A stretch of DNA of 64,000 nucleotides from Leptospira noumeaensis (GTDB lineage: Bacteria > Spirochaetota > Leptospiria > Leptospirales > Leptospiraceae): contig NZ_RQFK01000028.1 of assembly GCF_004770765.1 (NCBI RefSeq), positions 62,001 to 126,000 on the forward strand, written 5' to 3'. Below, piece by piece: positions 28,883 through 38,023 of this stretch (within the stretch, counting starts at the first letter, position 1; each line of letters begins with the position of its first letter). The notes below the pieces were generated by a model, which was not told the DNA's origin, did not search any database, and was given only the letters and a program-made list of their open reading frames with translations. Both the position numbers and the translations under genes were made by a program.

Positions 28883-30039
28883 ACAGTCACTCCCCCTTTT
28901 ACAAATTCTTTTTGAATATAATTACGAGATTCTCTATCTTTTTCTAAATACCCTTCCAAATCATCAGGGAAGGAATTAGAAATTTTATTTAAGGCCGATT
29001 CAATTAACTTTGGAATGGCGGTAAAAGAAATTTTTTCATCTAAAAATAATGCAACAGCTTCTTCATTAGCTGCGTTAAACACACAAGGAGCCGTACCCCC
29101 TGCCCTACCTGCTTGGAACGCTAAGCGAAGACCCGGATAACGACTGAAATCTGGTGGAAAAAATTCCAAGGTTTTCCAAGTTCCAGGTTTTCTTTCAATT
29201 AACATCTTTGGTGTTGGTGTTGGATAAAATAAAGAATGAGCTATGGGATAAATCATATCGGGATGGCTCGTGTATTGCAAACAAGCTCCATCCATCGTTT
29301 CAATGATTCCGTGGGTGAGTGATTGCGGGTGGATCACCACTTCAATTTCGTCATAGGAAAATCCAAATAAATAATGAGCTTCGATGACTTCTAGACCCTT
29401 ATTGATAAGGCCTGCAGAATCCACAGTAATTTTTGGTCCCATCGACCAAGTAGGATGGCTTAGCGCCTGTTTTACGGACACATGTTCCAATTCTTCGATA
29501 GGAAGGGTTCGAAAACTTCCCCCCGAAGCAGTGAGAGTGATGGCACGAATATTGGATCTTTTTTCTCTTTCTATTAATTGAAAGAGTGCATTGTGTTCGG
29601 AATCCACAGGAACCATCAAGGTATTGTGTTTTGCCACCAAACGATTGATGAGTGGGCCAAAAGTAACCAGTGTTTCTTTATTGGCAATGGCTATTTTTTT
29701 TCCCGCTTCGATGGCGGCGATGGTTGGTTTTACACCGCGCGCTCCGACAACGGCTGTTACAACCACAGAAACAGAAGGAAGACGAACCAAATTCGATAGG
29801 GAATCCTCTCCATAAAGAATGGTAGTAGATTTGTATTTGGATCCAAGGCTACCTTCTAACTTCGAATCGGTGATAGAAATCACTTCTGGAGAAAATTCAT
29901 CCATCAGTGATTTTGCCAAATCTAAATTAGAATGAACTGAAAAACTACGTAAAGAGAAAGAATCTCTAAATTGACGGAGCACCTTCACTGTCGAAGAGCC
30001 AACAGAACCAGAAATTCCTAATACGGATACTCCAACCAT
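28879..30039 (-). CDS. dxr: 1-deoxy-D-xylulose-5-phosphate reductoisomerase
   Basis: Second step of the MEP route: DXP to MEP with NADPH and divalent metal. The 386-residue protein opens with the NADPH site GISGSVGSSTVKVL, then has ANKETLVTFG, VDSEHNALFQLIE (metal and substrate residues), ASGGSFR, and HPQSLTHGIIE (family HPQSxVH, with Thr). It precedes rseP, with a 4-bp overlap, a common order in bacteria. The gene starts 30 bp after the stop of cdsA. Confidence 0.96.
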   Translation of the reverse strand: MVGVSVLGISGSVGSSTVKVLRQFRDSFSLRSFSVHSNLDLAKSLMDEFSPEVISITDSKLEGSLGSKYKSTTILYGEDSLSNLVRLPSVSVVVTAVVGARGVKPTIAAIEAGKKIAIANKETLVTFGPLINRLVAKHNTLMVPVDSEHNALFQLIEREKRSNIRAITLTASGGSFRTLPIEELEHVSVKQALSHPTWSMGPKITVDSAGLINKGLEVIEAHYLFGFSYDEIEVVIHPQSLTHGIIETMDGACLQYTSHPDMIYPIAHSLFYPTPTPKMLIERKPGTWKTLEFFPPDFSRYPGLRLAFQAGRAGGTAPCVFNAANEEAVALFLDEKISFTAIPKLIESALNKISNSFPDDLEGYLEKDRESRNYIQKEFVKGGVTV

Positions 30040-30069
30040 CTAACTCTTAGACCGATCCAGATCTGAGAA

Positions 30070-30981
30070 TCAGACCGCGTAACCGAGAATTCCCTTAAAT
30101 AGGAAATAATAATAAATCACAGGAACGGTAAATAAAAGTGCATCGGCCAAATCTAAAACCCCACCGTGACCAGGAATCAAACTTCCAGAATCTTTGATTT
30201 TGGCATCTCGTTTCATAGCAGACTCAGCCAAGTCTCCCATCACCGAAATGATAGAAACGACAAAAGCTACGATAATGGATTCTAAAACTCCAATCGGCAA
30301 TTTCACACCACTAAAATGTTCCCAAGTAAAATTGAGAATTTGGACACCGAGTACAGCAGTGATATTTCCAGTCACATACCCTTCCCAAGTTTTTTTAGGT
30401 GAGATCTTTAGGCCCGCAGGATGTTTTCCAAACCAACGACCGCCAAAATAAGCACCTGCATCACTCATAAAAGTAATCACAGACACAAGAAAGATATAAT
30501 AAGCACCAAAAGGAAACGCGAGTAGAAGTAAAAAATGACCGATGGGAATGGCTAGATAAATTGGACCGAGTATTGTCGCACTCGCTGAAAACAGAGCACC
30601 ATCTAATGGGCGTTTCAGAATTTGCAAAATCCAAACAGTCAGAGATAGAGCTATGAGTAAAAACGGAATCGGATGGAATCCTTCCCGTAAAACCTTTGAC
30701 AGCTCTAAAACAAAAGCAGGAGGAGTGACTTCAAATTGAAGGCCCAAAAACTGAATGTAGTAAACAGTAAAAATCAAAAGTGAAAAGATAAGGCCTGTTC
30801 CAAAAAAAGGCTTGGAATCTTCTCTTCTGCAAAATGCATACAATTCTTTTAAACCCAAGTAGATGGTAATACAACCAAAGGCATAAAATTCCAAATAGTA
30901 AAAGGAACTATGGAAGATCATAAACACATAGACAAAAGTCAATACGATTGCAGATAGAATACGGAGTGTTGTCTCACTCAT
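30070..30981 (-). CDS. cdsA: Phosphatidate cytidylyltransferase
   Basis: Makes CDP-diacylglycerol from phosphatidic acid and CTP at the inner membrane. The 303 residues contain about eight transmembrane helices. The C-terminal signature S-x-x-K-R-x-x-x-x-K-D then PGHGGxxD is present as SAMKRDAKIKDSGSLIPGHG, with GVLDLADAL next, and the preceding SDAGAYFGGRWFGKH is also typical. It overlaps uppS by 4 bp (ATGA), so the two are coupled. Confidence 0.95.
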   Translation of the reverse strand: MSETTLRILSAIVLTFVYVFMIFHSSFYYLEFYAFGCITIYLGLKELYAFCRREDSKPFFGTGLIFSLLIFTVYYIQFLGLQFEVTPPAFVLELSKVLREGFHPIPFLLIALSLTVWILQILKRPLDGALFSASATILGPIYLAIPIGHFLLLLAFPFGAYYIFLVSVITFMSDAGAYFGGRWFGKHPAGLKISPKKTWEGYVTGNITAVLGVQILNFTWEHFSGVKLPIGVLESIIVAFVVSIISVMGDLAESAMKRDAKIKDSGSLIPGHGGVLDLADALLFTVPVIYYYFLFKGILGYAV

Positions 30982-31691
30982 AACAAACCACCAAATTTAC
31001 GTTTTCGGGAATCAAAAAAAAGAAGGGCTTCCTCCAAAGAGGTTCTTCCAAAGTCCGGCCAAAGTGTATTTGTAAAATACATTTCAGCATACGCACTCTG
31101 CCACAAAAGAAAATTGGATATCCTTTGTTCTCCCGCAGTTCTGATCAATAAATCTACCGGCGGCAAAGGGGATGTATACAAATATTTTTCAAATTCTTTG
31201 GGACTAATGGGTTTGTCCAAAGTCTCTTTTTTGGACTTACGCACAGCCATGATCCGAGAAAAGTTACTGAGGATCTCTTCATGGCCACCATAGTTTAAAC
31301 AAAAGTTGGCAGTCAGTTTTTTGTTCTTTTTTGTGACAGCCATCGCATGGTCAATCTTACTTAAAACAGTTTTAGAAAGTTTATTCCGTGCTCCACTGTG
31401 GTGGATGCGAATTCCTTTTTCGTGGATGGAATCGAGTCTAGTTTCAATAAACTCAACTAACAAACCAAAGATGGCTTGGATTTCAGTGATAGGACGTTTC
31501 CAGTTTTCAGTGGAAAATGCATAGAGAGAAATGTTGGGGATTTTATATTCCAAGGCCACATCCAAAAGGCGATCGATTGCGTTCGCCCCTTCTCTATGGC
31601 CTTCGGTTCTTTTTTTCCCTTGGCTTTCGGCCCACCTTCCATTTCCGTCCATGATGACAGCAATGTGGGCAGGGATTGTGTTCAACTTCAT
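30978..31691 (-). CDS. uppS: Isoprenyl transferase (undecaprenyl diphosphate synthase type)
   Basis: cis-Prenyltransferase that lengthens farnesyl diphosphate into the carrier lipid for peptidoglycan and O-antigen. The 237-residue protein carries AVIMDGNGRWA with the catalytic Asp and the Arg/Gly pyrophosphate loop at its N-terminus, SLYAFSTENWKRP, and the C-terminal RTAGEQRISNFLLWQSAYAE and TLWPDFGRTSLEEAL. It uses the product line of dxs and dxr, which are in the same gene run. Its start lies 6 bp after the frr stop. Confidence 0.95.
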   Translation of the reverse strand: MKLNTIPAHIAVIMDGNGRWAESQGKKRTEGHREGANAIDRLLDVALEYKIPNISLYAFSTENWKRPITEIQAIFGLLVEFIETRLDSIHEKGIRIHHSGARNKLSKTVLSKIDHAMAVTKKNKKLTANFCLNYGGHEEILSNFSRIMAVRKSKKETLDKPISPKEFEKYLYTSPLPPVDLLIRTAGEQRISNFLLWQSAYAEMYFTNTLWPDFGRTSLEEALLFFDSRKRKFGGLL

Positions 31692-31697
31692 AGAAAA

Positions 31698-32249
31698 TTA
31701 AAGAGTGGTGATCTCTTTTTCTTTTTCCTTTTCTAAATCTCCCAATTTGGCAATATAAGAATCCGTAATTTTTTGGATTTTATCTTGGTGGCCTTTGAGT
31801 TCGTCTTGGGACATTTCTGCCTGGTGTTTTTTTAATTCATCATTGGCATCACGGCGGATATTACGAATGGCAACTTTTTTTTCTTCGGACTTTTGTTTGA
31901 CCACTTTAGCCAATTCTTTTCGTCTTTCCCCTGTTAGCTCGGGAATATTAATACGAATGCTAGTTCCATCGTTGTTAGGTGTGAGCCCAAGACTTGCTGC
32001 AAAAATAGCTTTTTCAATGTCTTTCAACATTCCTTTTTCAAAAGGAGTGATAAGGATCATACGAGGTTCTGGACAAGCAATTTTACCAAGTTGGTTGAGA
32101 GGTGTGAGTGTTCCATAATAGTCCACTCTTACGTCTTCAACCATCATTGGACTTGCTTTTCCGGTACGAATCGTACCGAAGTCTTTTTTCAAAGCATCAA
32201 CCGTTTTGTCCATTTTGGACTGCATGGATTTTATAATTTCATCTACCAT
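31698..32249 (-). CDS. frr: Ribosome recycling factor
   Basis: Splits post-termination ribosomes together with EF-G. The 183-residue length is standard. The sequence has the [19 protein letters not shown] block and ends with a Lys/Glu-rich long helix ([20 protein letters not shown]), both typical of RRF. It overlaps the pyrH 3' end by 11 bp and precedes uppS by 6 bp, the conserved rpsB-tsf-pyrH-frr-uppS order. Confidence 0.97.
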   Translation of the reverse strand: MVDEIIKSMQSKMDKTVDALKKDFGTIRTGKASPMMVEDVRVDYYGTLTPLNQLGKIACPEPRMILITPFEKGMLKDIEKAIFAASLGLTPNNDGTSIRINIPELTGERRKELAKVVKQKSEEKKVAIRNIRRDANDELKKHQAEMSQDELKGHQDKIQKITDSYIAKLGDLEKEKEKEITTL

Positions 32250-32985
32250 CTAAAATCACTTCCTCTGAATTGGAGATTAACGTACCAATTGGCTCTCCAT
32301 CGATTAATTTTCTTAAATTTCCTGCCTTAAAAATATCAAACACAATGATGGGCATATTATTGTCCATACAGAGACTGAGAGCAGTTGAATCCATAACCTT
32401 TAATCGGTGTTTGATGGACTCCATAAAAGAAACTTCTAGGTAACGTTTTGCCGTTGGATCTTTTTTAGGATCTGCAGTGTACACTCCGTCCACTTTTGTG
32501 GCTTTAAGGATGACTTCACATCCCACCTCCACTGCACGTAACGAAGCAGTAGTGTCCGTTGTAAAATACGGATTTCCTGTTCCACCGGCAAATATAATGA
32601 CACGATTTTTTTCTAAATGGCGAACCGCACGTCTACGGATATAAGGTTCGGCCACAGATTTCATTTCGATGGCGGAAAGAACTCGAGTAAACATCCCTTG
32701 TTTTTCGCATGCATCTTGTAAGGCGAGACCATTCATGATGGTGCCTAACATTCCCATGTAGTCTGCAGTAGCTCTGTCCATTCCAGACTTTGCTAAGGTT
32801 TCGCCACGGATCATATTTCCCCCACCGACAACCACAGCAACTTCGAGACCTAAGTCATGAACTTCTTTGATTTGTCCGGCAAGTGAAAATGTTTTATTGG
32901 TATCAATACCAAGTTCACCCTCGCCGGCAAGAGCCTCGCCGGAGAGTTTGATAAGAATTCTTTTGAAACGCGGACTAGTTCCCAC
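32239..32985 (-). CDS. pyrH: Uridylate kinase
   Basis: Bacterial UMP kinase that makes UDP from UMP and ATP. The 248-residue protein keeps [13 protein letters not shown] (ATP/phosphate loop), [28 protein letters not shown], and [20 protein letters not shown] near the middle, all diagnostic of PyrH. The start overlaps the 3' end of tsf by 11 bp. Neighbours and length agree, so the assignment is secure. Confidence 0.97.
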   Translation of the reverse strand: MGTSPRFKRILIKLSGEALAGEGELGIDTNKTFSLAGQIKEVHDLGLEVAVVVGGGNMIRGETLAKSGMDRATADYMGMLGTIMNGLALQDACEKQGMFTRVLSAIEMKSVAEPYIRRRAVRHLEKNRVIIFAGGTGNPYFTTDTTASLRAVEVGCEVILKATKVDGVYTADPKKDPTAKRYLEVSFMESIKHRLKVMDSTALSLCMDNNMPIIVFDIFKAGNLRKLIDGEPIGTLISNSEEVILDGR

Positions 32986-33571
32986 CTACTTGGAACCTCG
33001 AGAACCTACCAACAGTAATGTTCTCTCCAAACTTCGCAATGGCTTCTTGGAGAAGGTCATTGATGGTTTTGGAGTTGTCACGAATCGATTTTTGGTGGAT
33101 GAGACAAATCTCTTCAAAGTATTTTTTCATTTTACCTGGAAGGATTTTTTCGATTTGGTCTGCTTTTTTGCCTTCTTTTTCAAGAAGTGCTTTTTGCACA
33201 CCCATCTCATTGTCAATTTCTGACTGAGGAATGGATTCTTCGTTTACATACAGTGGGTTCATCGCAGTGATTTGAAGAGCGATCTCTTTTCCAAGAGCTT
33301 CAAACGCTTCATTGTTTGCCACGAAGTCAGTTTCACAGTTAAGTTCTACAAGAACTCCTGTTTTTCCTGTTCCGTGAATGTAAGCGATGACCTTACCTTC
33401 ACCAGTTTCGCGACCAGCACGTTTCGCTGCTTTCGCTAAACCTTTTTCTCTTAAGTATGTAACTGCTTTTTCAATATCGCCACCCTTTTCTTCGAGGGCT
33501 TTTTTGCAGTCCATCATCCCCGCGCCAGTACGTTCGCGGAGATCTTTAATTTGTTCGGAGCTAACTGCCAT
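32975..33571 (-). CDS. tsf: Elongation factor Ts, short form
   Basis: Nucleotide exchange factor for EF-Tu. At 198 residues it is the short form, as in Thermus, lacking part of the core duplication seen in the 283-residue E. coli protein. The N-terminal [18 protein letters not shown] (with the [12 protein letters not shown] signature) and [11 protein letters not shown] are present. AGAAGGATAA serves as ribosome binding site. It follows rpsB by 5 bp. Confidence 0.96.
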   Translation of the reverse strand: MAVSSEQIKDLRERTGAGMMDCKKALEEKGGDIEKAVTYLREKGLAKAAKRAGRETGEGKVIAYIHGTGKTGVLVELNCETDFVANNEAFEALGKEIALQITAMNPLYVNEESIPQSEIDNEMGVQKALLEKEGKKADQIEKILPGKMKKYFEEICLIHQKSIRDNSKTINDLLQEAIAKFGENITVGRFSRFQVGGN

Positions 33572-33576
33572 TAGTA

Positions 33577-34476
33577 TTATCCTTCTGTAGTAGGTTTTAC
33601 TTCTGCTTCCGTTGCTGCTACAACTTCTGCTGCTTTTTTCGCTGCTTCTGCATCCACAGGGATGTCTTTTGCAACTGGAGGAAGTTCATCGTCCATAATG
33701 AATTTTCCGGATTCGTCATACTCACCTTGGTATTCAAGAGCAAGTTGTTCTGCGTCCATATCTTCAGCAAAATTAGTTTGGATGACTTCTCCACCTGTTC
33801 CTTCGAGTACAGCATTTGCCATAGTATCGAGGAATAAAGAAATCGCACGAATCGCATCATCGTTACCTGGAATTGGGTAATCGATTGGCTCTGGATCACA
33901 GTTTGTATCAATCACTGCAAACACTTTCAAACCAAGTTTTTTTGCTTCTTTTACAGCAATTTCTTCTTTTTTAGGATCGATTACAAAAAGAATCTCAGGC
34001 ACAACAGCCATATCTTTAATTCCACCAAGTGTTTGGCGGAGTTTTTCTAACTCACGTTTGAGTGAAAGTGCTTCTTTTTTAGTTCTAGCTTCTTGTTCGA
34101 AAGAGTTGTTCTCTTCCATTTGCTCAAGTCTTTTCAAACGAGCAATTGACTTCTTCACTGTGTTCCAGTTAGTCAAAAGTCCACCTAACCAACGGTTAGA
34201 TACGTAGTACATACTGCAAGCTTGTGCGGCTCTTTCAATCGCGCCACGAGCTTGTTTTTTAGTTCCTACAAAAAGAACTTTCTTACCTTGACCGGTAAGT
34301 TTTTTCAAAGCATCGTAAGCTTCTTTTGTTTTTTGAACAGTCTTTTGAAGGTCGATGATGTGAATTCCGTTACGAGCAGTATAAACATACGGGCTCATTT
34401 TTGGATTCCAACGACGTGTTTGGTGACCGAAGTGTACGCCTGCTTCTAGCAGACTTTTCATGGAAATTACTGACAT
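33577..34476 (-). CDS. rpsB: 30S ribosomal protein S2
   Basis: Small-subunit protein S2. The core (about 1-225) contains [29 protein letters not shown] and [20 protein letters not shown], then [15 protein letters not shown]. The 299-residue length exceeds the E. coli 241 because of a C-terminal tail (about 240-299) rich in Glu, Asp and Ala, a frequent spirochaete extension whose role is not known to me. It heads the rpsB-tsf-pyrH-frr-uppS run and begins 2 bp after the small membrane protein gene. Confidence 0.96.
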   Translation of the reverse strand: MSVISMKSLLEAGVHFGHQTRRWNPKMSPYVYTARNGIHIIDLQKTVQKTKEAYDALKKLTGQGKKVLFVGTKKQARGAIERAAQACSMYYVSNRWLGGLLTNWNTVKKSIARLKRLEQMEENNSFEQEARTKKEALSLKRELEKLRQTLGGIKDMAVVPEILFVIDPKKEEIAVKEAKKLGLKVFAVIDTNCDPEPIDYPIPGNDDAIRAISLFLDTMANAVLEGTGGEVIQTNFAEDMDAEQLALEYQGEYDESGKFIMDDELPPVAKDIPVDAEAAKKAAEVVAATEAEVKPTTEG

Positions 34477-34478
34477 AG

Positions 34479-34712
34479 TTACCCCTTTTTTAATGCGAGA
34501 TATCCAGACGCTACAAGACCAACGATACTTGCAGGGGTTAGCTGGAACTCGACTTTAATTATGTAAAGCTCTAATGATACTGGTGAATCGAACAAAAACC
34601 GAGAGAGGTATGTTGTGCCAAGAAGTCGGTCAAGGACCACTCCAGCCACAGCTCCCGCCATCAGTCCCAAAAAAAGCACCAAAAGTAGGTTCCCGATTTG
34701 GGTTTTGTTCAT
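34479..34712 (-). CDS. Small membrane protein, DUF4321-like
   Basis: A 77-residue protein with two transmembrane segments (about 9-30 and 55-73) flanking a short loop with [14 protein letters not shown]. Length, two-helix layout and the F-x-L-x-P-A-S-x-x-G pattern resemble the DUF4321 family; function unknown. An AAAGGTG ribosome binding site is 7 bases upstream of the ATG. It ends 2 bp before rpsB, so it is probably the first gene of the rpsB operon. Confidence 0.72.
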   Translation of the reverse strand: MNKTQIGNLLLVLFLGLMAGAVAGVVLDRLLGTTYLSRFLFDSPVSLELYIIKVEFQLTPASIVGLVASGYLALKKG

Positions 34713-34806
34713 CCAAAAGCACCTTTGTCAAGCTTCCCTGTCAGGATTTGGAATTTAGGCAGATTGTCAAGGGGAAAGGCAGAAGAAGGTTTCCAAAATG
34801 GACTTT

Positions 34807-34862
34807 GGGCGCCATTTCCGGCTCTCCCTCGACGAGGGCGCTCGGTCGATCCGGGGCGCGGA
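34807..34862. repeat. GC-rich, palindrome-rich intergenic block
   Basis: About 55 bp of very GC-rich DNA, with CCCTC-GAC-GAGGG as a short perfect hairpin and GGCGC/GCGCC-type ends, inside AT-rich surroundings. It resembles in style the block at 51420-51475. It may be a dispersed repeat or part of the rpsB leader. Confidence 0.4.
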
Positions 34863-35321
34863 TGGATTCTAAGGATCCAAATCTTAAATCACCTACACCC
34901 AACAACTATACTTATTATAAACGGAGGCATGTTCCGCAGTTTTATATGCTGTTTTTATTTTGGTTGAGAAACAGATAGAAAAATGAAAAAATCAAATTAC
35001 ACTTTTTGAATAATTCAATAAATATTCTTTAGAATTATATTGCGAAATTTGTTACTTAGAAATCTAAACTAAAATTTACAATTTTGGAGATTTTGATAAT
35101 CAACAGTGAAGTTATCACCATCCATTACTCCTAAGAATCGGAAGCGCTCAGGATTTTTAATAATTAACCAAAAAAGCGATTTGATGAAAATATATTATGT
35201 CGCATATGATAATAAAATTTTCGATTATAGATTAAACTATCCAAAATCAGTTATTTTTTAACTTTCATAACCTATCATTTCGGTTATTTCAAAAAAAATG
35301 ATGAATAACGTTCATTTCGTT

Positions 35322-35348
35322 CTAAAAACGCTGTAAAACCGTTTTTAG
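35322..35348. repeat. 9-bp inverted repeat upstream of lipoprotein operon
   Basis: CTAAAAACG (35322-35330) and CGTTTTTAG (35340-35348) are exact reverse complements with a 9-base loop. A weaker 6-bp pair (ATAACC/GGTTAT) lies just before it at about 35268-35288. It stands 12 bp upstream of a longer inverted repeat. Confidence 0.55.
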
Positions 35349-35359
35349 CGGTCTGACAG

Positions 35360-35399
35360 ATTAAAAATATTAGAAACAGAATATTCTAATATTTTTAAT
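35360..35399. promoter_or_regulatory. 16-bp perfect inverted repeat before lipoprotein operon
   Basis: ATTAAAAATATTAGAA (35360-35375) pairs exactly with 35384-35399 across an 8-base loop. It ends 26 bp before the start codon of the first operon gene. Candidate operator, or a transcript hairpin at the 5' end. Confidence 0.6.
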
Positions 35400-35425
35400 A
35401 TCTTTTCATGGCCATACGAGGTTAT

Positions 35426-36025
35426 ATGGATAGATTTTTGTTAATTGTTATATCAGGATTTGCAATTGTAGGCTGTGATTTTAACACCCCGAAGGGGAAA
35501 TTGCCTCCATTCCTATCAGTTACTCCAGCGCCAAAATTTCCTGCTCTCATAGTCCCAGAAAATTTTTCGCCTACGCCTATTACTGCGGATGAAGTTAAAT
35601 CGATGGAGAGTTTCAAGAATATTGAACACAAAAGAGGACATGATCTGCTTGAATCTAAAATGATTCAACTAGAAGGATTCAAAAGTATCAATGAAAACTT
35701 AAAAAACATTACGGAAGATGAATTGAAATTCCTTGGTCCCGTAGAAGGCTATAGTCCAGGCATGACTATAGAAGAATATTCAGATCAAGTCATACAGCAA
35801 ATGATGGTTGAAGCTGAGAAATTTCCCGTACCTGTTCTGGTGGAATTCCGCTATGAAATCGTTTCTTGGATATATCGATTGCAATCATTAAAACAAGTAT
35901 GTACTCCTGAAAATAGCGAAGAATGCCTGATTCTGGGGAAACTTTCAGAGAAGTATTTATTACTTAGAGAACGGATAATTGAAATGACTGGTAGAAAATA
36001 TGCTGAGGAAATTAGAAATAAATGA
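35426..36025 (+). CDS. Putative lipoprotein, first gene of SGNH operon
   Basis: The ATG at 35426 is chosen over 35408 because GAGG lies 5 bases upstream and the signal peptide then starts at once. The 199-residue product has a hydrophobic signal with Cys17 (AIVGC) as probable lipidation site, a Pro-rich segment (GKLPPFLSVTPAPKFPALIVPE) and a helical C-terminal part with two Cys residues (VCTPENSEECLIL). I do not recognise the family. Its stop overlaps the start of the SGNH gene by 4 bp (ATGA), so the two are coupled. Base composition here is clearly more AT-rich than in the rpsB run. Confidence 0.7.
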   Translation: MDRFLLIVISGFAIVGCDFNTPKGKLPPFLSVTPAPKFPALIVPENFSPTPITADEVKSMESFKNIEHKRGHDLLESKMIQLEGFKSINENLKNITEDELKFLGPVEGYSPGMTIEEYSDQVIQQMMVEAEKFPVPVLVEFRYEIVSWIYRLQSLKQVCTPENSEECLILGKLSEKYLLLRERIIEMTGRKYAEEIRNK

Positions 36026-37446
36026 AAAATAAAATACTATGTTTAATCTTTACAATGGTATTTGGATTGCCTTTACAGGCGAGTCAATTGAGCGAATTTT
36101 TTGATGAATTTAATGCAACATTCAACGGTATTCCAACTCAATCCCAATTGTTGGAAACATTTGTCATGGCTCTATTAGCCAAAACTGAAGCCGCAGGAAT
36201 TTTTAATGATAGTCTTGGGCAGAAGTGCTTTTTAAAAAACCGTCCGACTGACATGCCGAGAGGAAATATTTCTGAGACAGATGTATTAAATAACAATCGA
36301 AGGCACATAATATTTTGGGGAGATTCAATGACAGATTGGATTGATAGAATCCCTAAGAAATTTCCGTTCCCAATAATTGGGGACCAACAGGTTGACATCC
36401 CTGTGGATCCTTATGTTTATTATGGTGCAAATTGGAATTTAATAGATAAGCGAGCTGTAGGTGGGACAACTACTGAAGATCTAAGAAAGCACTTCGATAT
36501 AAAAGGTGGAAGTAATCCTAGCTTATTTTTCCCTAATCCTGCAACTGATACACATATCAATTTAGAAAATAAAAATGCAGTAATATTATACGGTGGAAAT
36601 GATATCGTAAGATACGAATCATTACTAAAAGCTATTCCATGGTTAACAGTATTTCGTCATAATGCTGTAGTTAATAATTTAAATAGAATTGTTACTTATC
36701 ACCAAGCACAAGGTGCAAAAGTACTGCTTTTAGGTCATACTCCTAGACCATCTGTTCCTGATTTCAATTTTTTTGGAGATCAAGGCATTTTCGGTGATTT
36801 CATGAATTCAATTCTAAGTCAGACGTTAAGTGCTTTGGTAGGTGCCATTCAAGTTGGAGGTCAAGCCCTTTCTGATATTACAACATGCATAAACATGGGA
36901 CAATGTCACAAACCACCAAATGTGGTTGAAATGACTGCCTCAGCTATCTACGCCGGTGCAAGAGAAAGAGAAGCAGAGAAATTTCTTGCTACAGCTTTGA
37001 ATATGTCCGCTAGCAAAAGAACCGATTCTACTTGGGTATCTAAGGAACTTGCATACCAAACTATTATGATAAAAAATCTAGTGGCAATGCAAAGAAATAC
37101 TGAATATATGGATGAGTGGCTTGAATTTGCGGACTGGGGACAAGTGGCACGGGGGCAATGGTGGGCTGGAAATCCTACATTATATGACGGAGATTCTATT
37201 CATTTCTCCCACCCTTGGGGTCATTCACTTCATGCAACGTTAGTTTCAAATAAAATAACCGCTCTTGGTTGGTGGAATAATCCTATACCATCACAAGGTG
37301 ACCGTTGTAATTTTACTAATTCAGCGACTTTTCAAACTGGACAACCCGTAGGTTGGACACCAGAGCCACCGGAACTTCCTGAAGCAAATGAGGATGCAAT
37401 GTTACTTTTATTGCTTTGTTTTTATTTTGGGTACTGTAGTTTTTGA
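36022..37446 (+). CDS. Secreted SGNH/GDSL-type hydrolase
   Basis: A 474-residue exported protein with a Sec-type signal peptide (about 1-20). The catalytic set of the SGNH family can be read: block I FWGDSMTD with nucleophile Ser102, block III GGND with Asn193, and a C-terminal DSIH with Asp391 and His394. Substrate is unknown; relatives act as esterases or acyl-carbohydrate hydrolases. Two features stand out: a roughly 150-residue insert between blocks III and V, and a hydrophobic C-terminal tail (MLLLLLCFYFGYCSF) that could anchor it. It sits in a chain of overlapping genes for lipoproteins. Confidence 0.78.
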   Translation: MKNKILCLIFTMVFGLPLQASQLSEFFDEFNATFNGIPTQSQLLETFVMALLAKTEAAGIFNDSLGQKCFLKNRPTDMPRGNISETDVLNNNRRHIIFWGDSMTDWIDRIPKKFPFPIIGDQQVDIPVDPYVYYGANWNLIDKRAVGGTTTEDLRKHFDIKGGSNPSLFFPNPATDTHINLENKNAVILYGGNDIVRYESLLKAIPWLTVFRHNAVVNNLNRIVTYHQAQGAKVLLLGHTPRPSVPDFNFFGDQGIFGDFMNSILSQTLSALVGAIQVGGQALSDITTCINMGQCHKPPNVVEMTASAIYAGAREREAEKFLATALNMSASKRTDSTWVSKELAYQTIMIKNLVAMQRNTEYMDEWLEFADWGQVARGQWWAGNPTLYDGDSIHFSHPWGHSLHATLVSNKITALGWWNNPIPSQGDRCNFTNSATFQTGQPVGWTPEPPELPEANEDAMLLLLLCFYFGYCSF

Positions 37447-37448
37447 AT

Positions 37449-37694
37449 ATGAAAGACGTGTTAAAACTAATTAGTATTTTTCTGTTTGGTTTGTTTTTGG
37501 GGTGTTCGAATGACGGCAAAATAACAAGTCCATTTTCTGAAAAGAAAGAAAGTGACAAAAGGGTTTGTGGAGCATTGTATTTATATTGCCAAGAGCAGTT
37601 TAATCAGTGCACCAATAACCCCGAAACAACTGGAACCTGTGGAAGGTCTTACCAAGATTGTAATAATACAGTAAGAGGTTGCATTCTAAATTGA
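37449..37694 (+). CDS. Small Cys-rich putative lipoprotein
   Basis: From the ATG at 37449 (2 bp after the SGNH stop) the product has 81 residues, with a signal peptide and probable lipidation at Cys19 (LFLGC). The mature part is only about 60 residues long and carries at least seven further Cys in a regular arrangement (CGALYLYCQEQFNQC, then TGTCGRSYQDC and RGC), suggesting disulfide bonds in the envelope. An in-frame TTG six bases upstream is less likely. No family recognised. Confidence 0.65.
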   Translation: MKDVLKLISIFLFGLFLGCSNDGKITSPFSEKKESDKRVCGALYLYCQEQFNQCTNNPETTGTCGRSYQDCNNTVRGCILN

Positions 37695-38023
37695 GCTTTA
37701 GATTTACTTTTCTCTTAGTTATTTTTTTAAATTTTTGTGTCTCCTGTAAAGAGGATAGCGTTACAGAGACTCGGAATTTAGATTTGGAATCTAAAGTTGA
37801 AAAAGAAAACTTTATTGAAATTAGTAAAAAGGCAGTTAAATCTACCTGCGAACATAAACTAATGAAAGTAACTATTTTGCCTCATCCACCAAATTTTGAT
37901 GAGGCGAGATTGATTGATTTTTGTTTTTATGAAAAAATAAATGGGTCATTTAAATTTTACTCCGGGAACCAGCCAACAAAAGCAATTTTGGAAATCGATG
38001 ATGAAAGCTCTATTAAATGGTAA
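37691..38023 (+). CDS. Small putative lipoprotein with TTG start
   Basis: No ATG is available; a TTG at 37691 overlaps the stop of the previous gene as TTGA, the same coupling geometry as ATGA. This gives 110 residues with a signal peptide and lipidation probably at Cys19 (NFCVSC). The mature protein is short and acidic, with two Cys (STCEHKL, DFCFYEK). Family unknown. An AGAGG sequence lies about 12 bases upstream. The next gene starts inside its last codons. Confidence 0.6.
   Translation: MSFRFTFLLVIFLNFCVSCKEDSVTETRNLDLESKVEKENFIEISKKAVKSTCEHKLMKVTILPHPPNFDEARLIDFCFYEKINGSFKFYSGNQPTKAILEIDDESSIKW

Larger units (their letters stand above)
34713..35425. other. Long intergenic region with no gene
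   Basis: The first 150 bp should hold the promoter of the minus-strand rpsB run; a perfect TTGACA can be read on the minus strand at 34770-34765, but no good -10 box follows. A GC-rich block occupies 34807-34862. From about 34910 the DNA turns strongly AT-rich without a convincing open frame, and three inverted repeats crowd its right end (35268-35399). Confidence 0.6.

Noticed and set aside
34574..34978. Open frame on the plus strand over the small membrane protein and the GC-rich block
   Set aside because: It runs antisense to a better supported gene and its protein is Arg- and Pro-rich with no signal or ribosome binding site, so it is a frame shadow.
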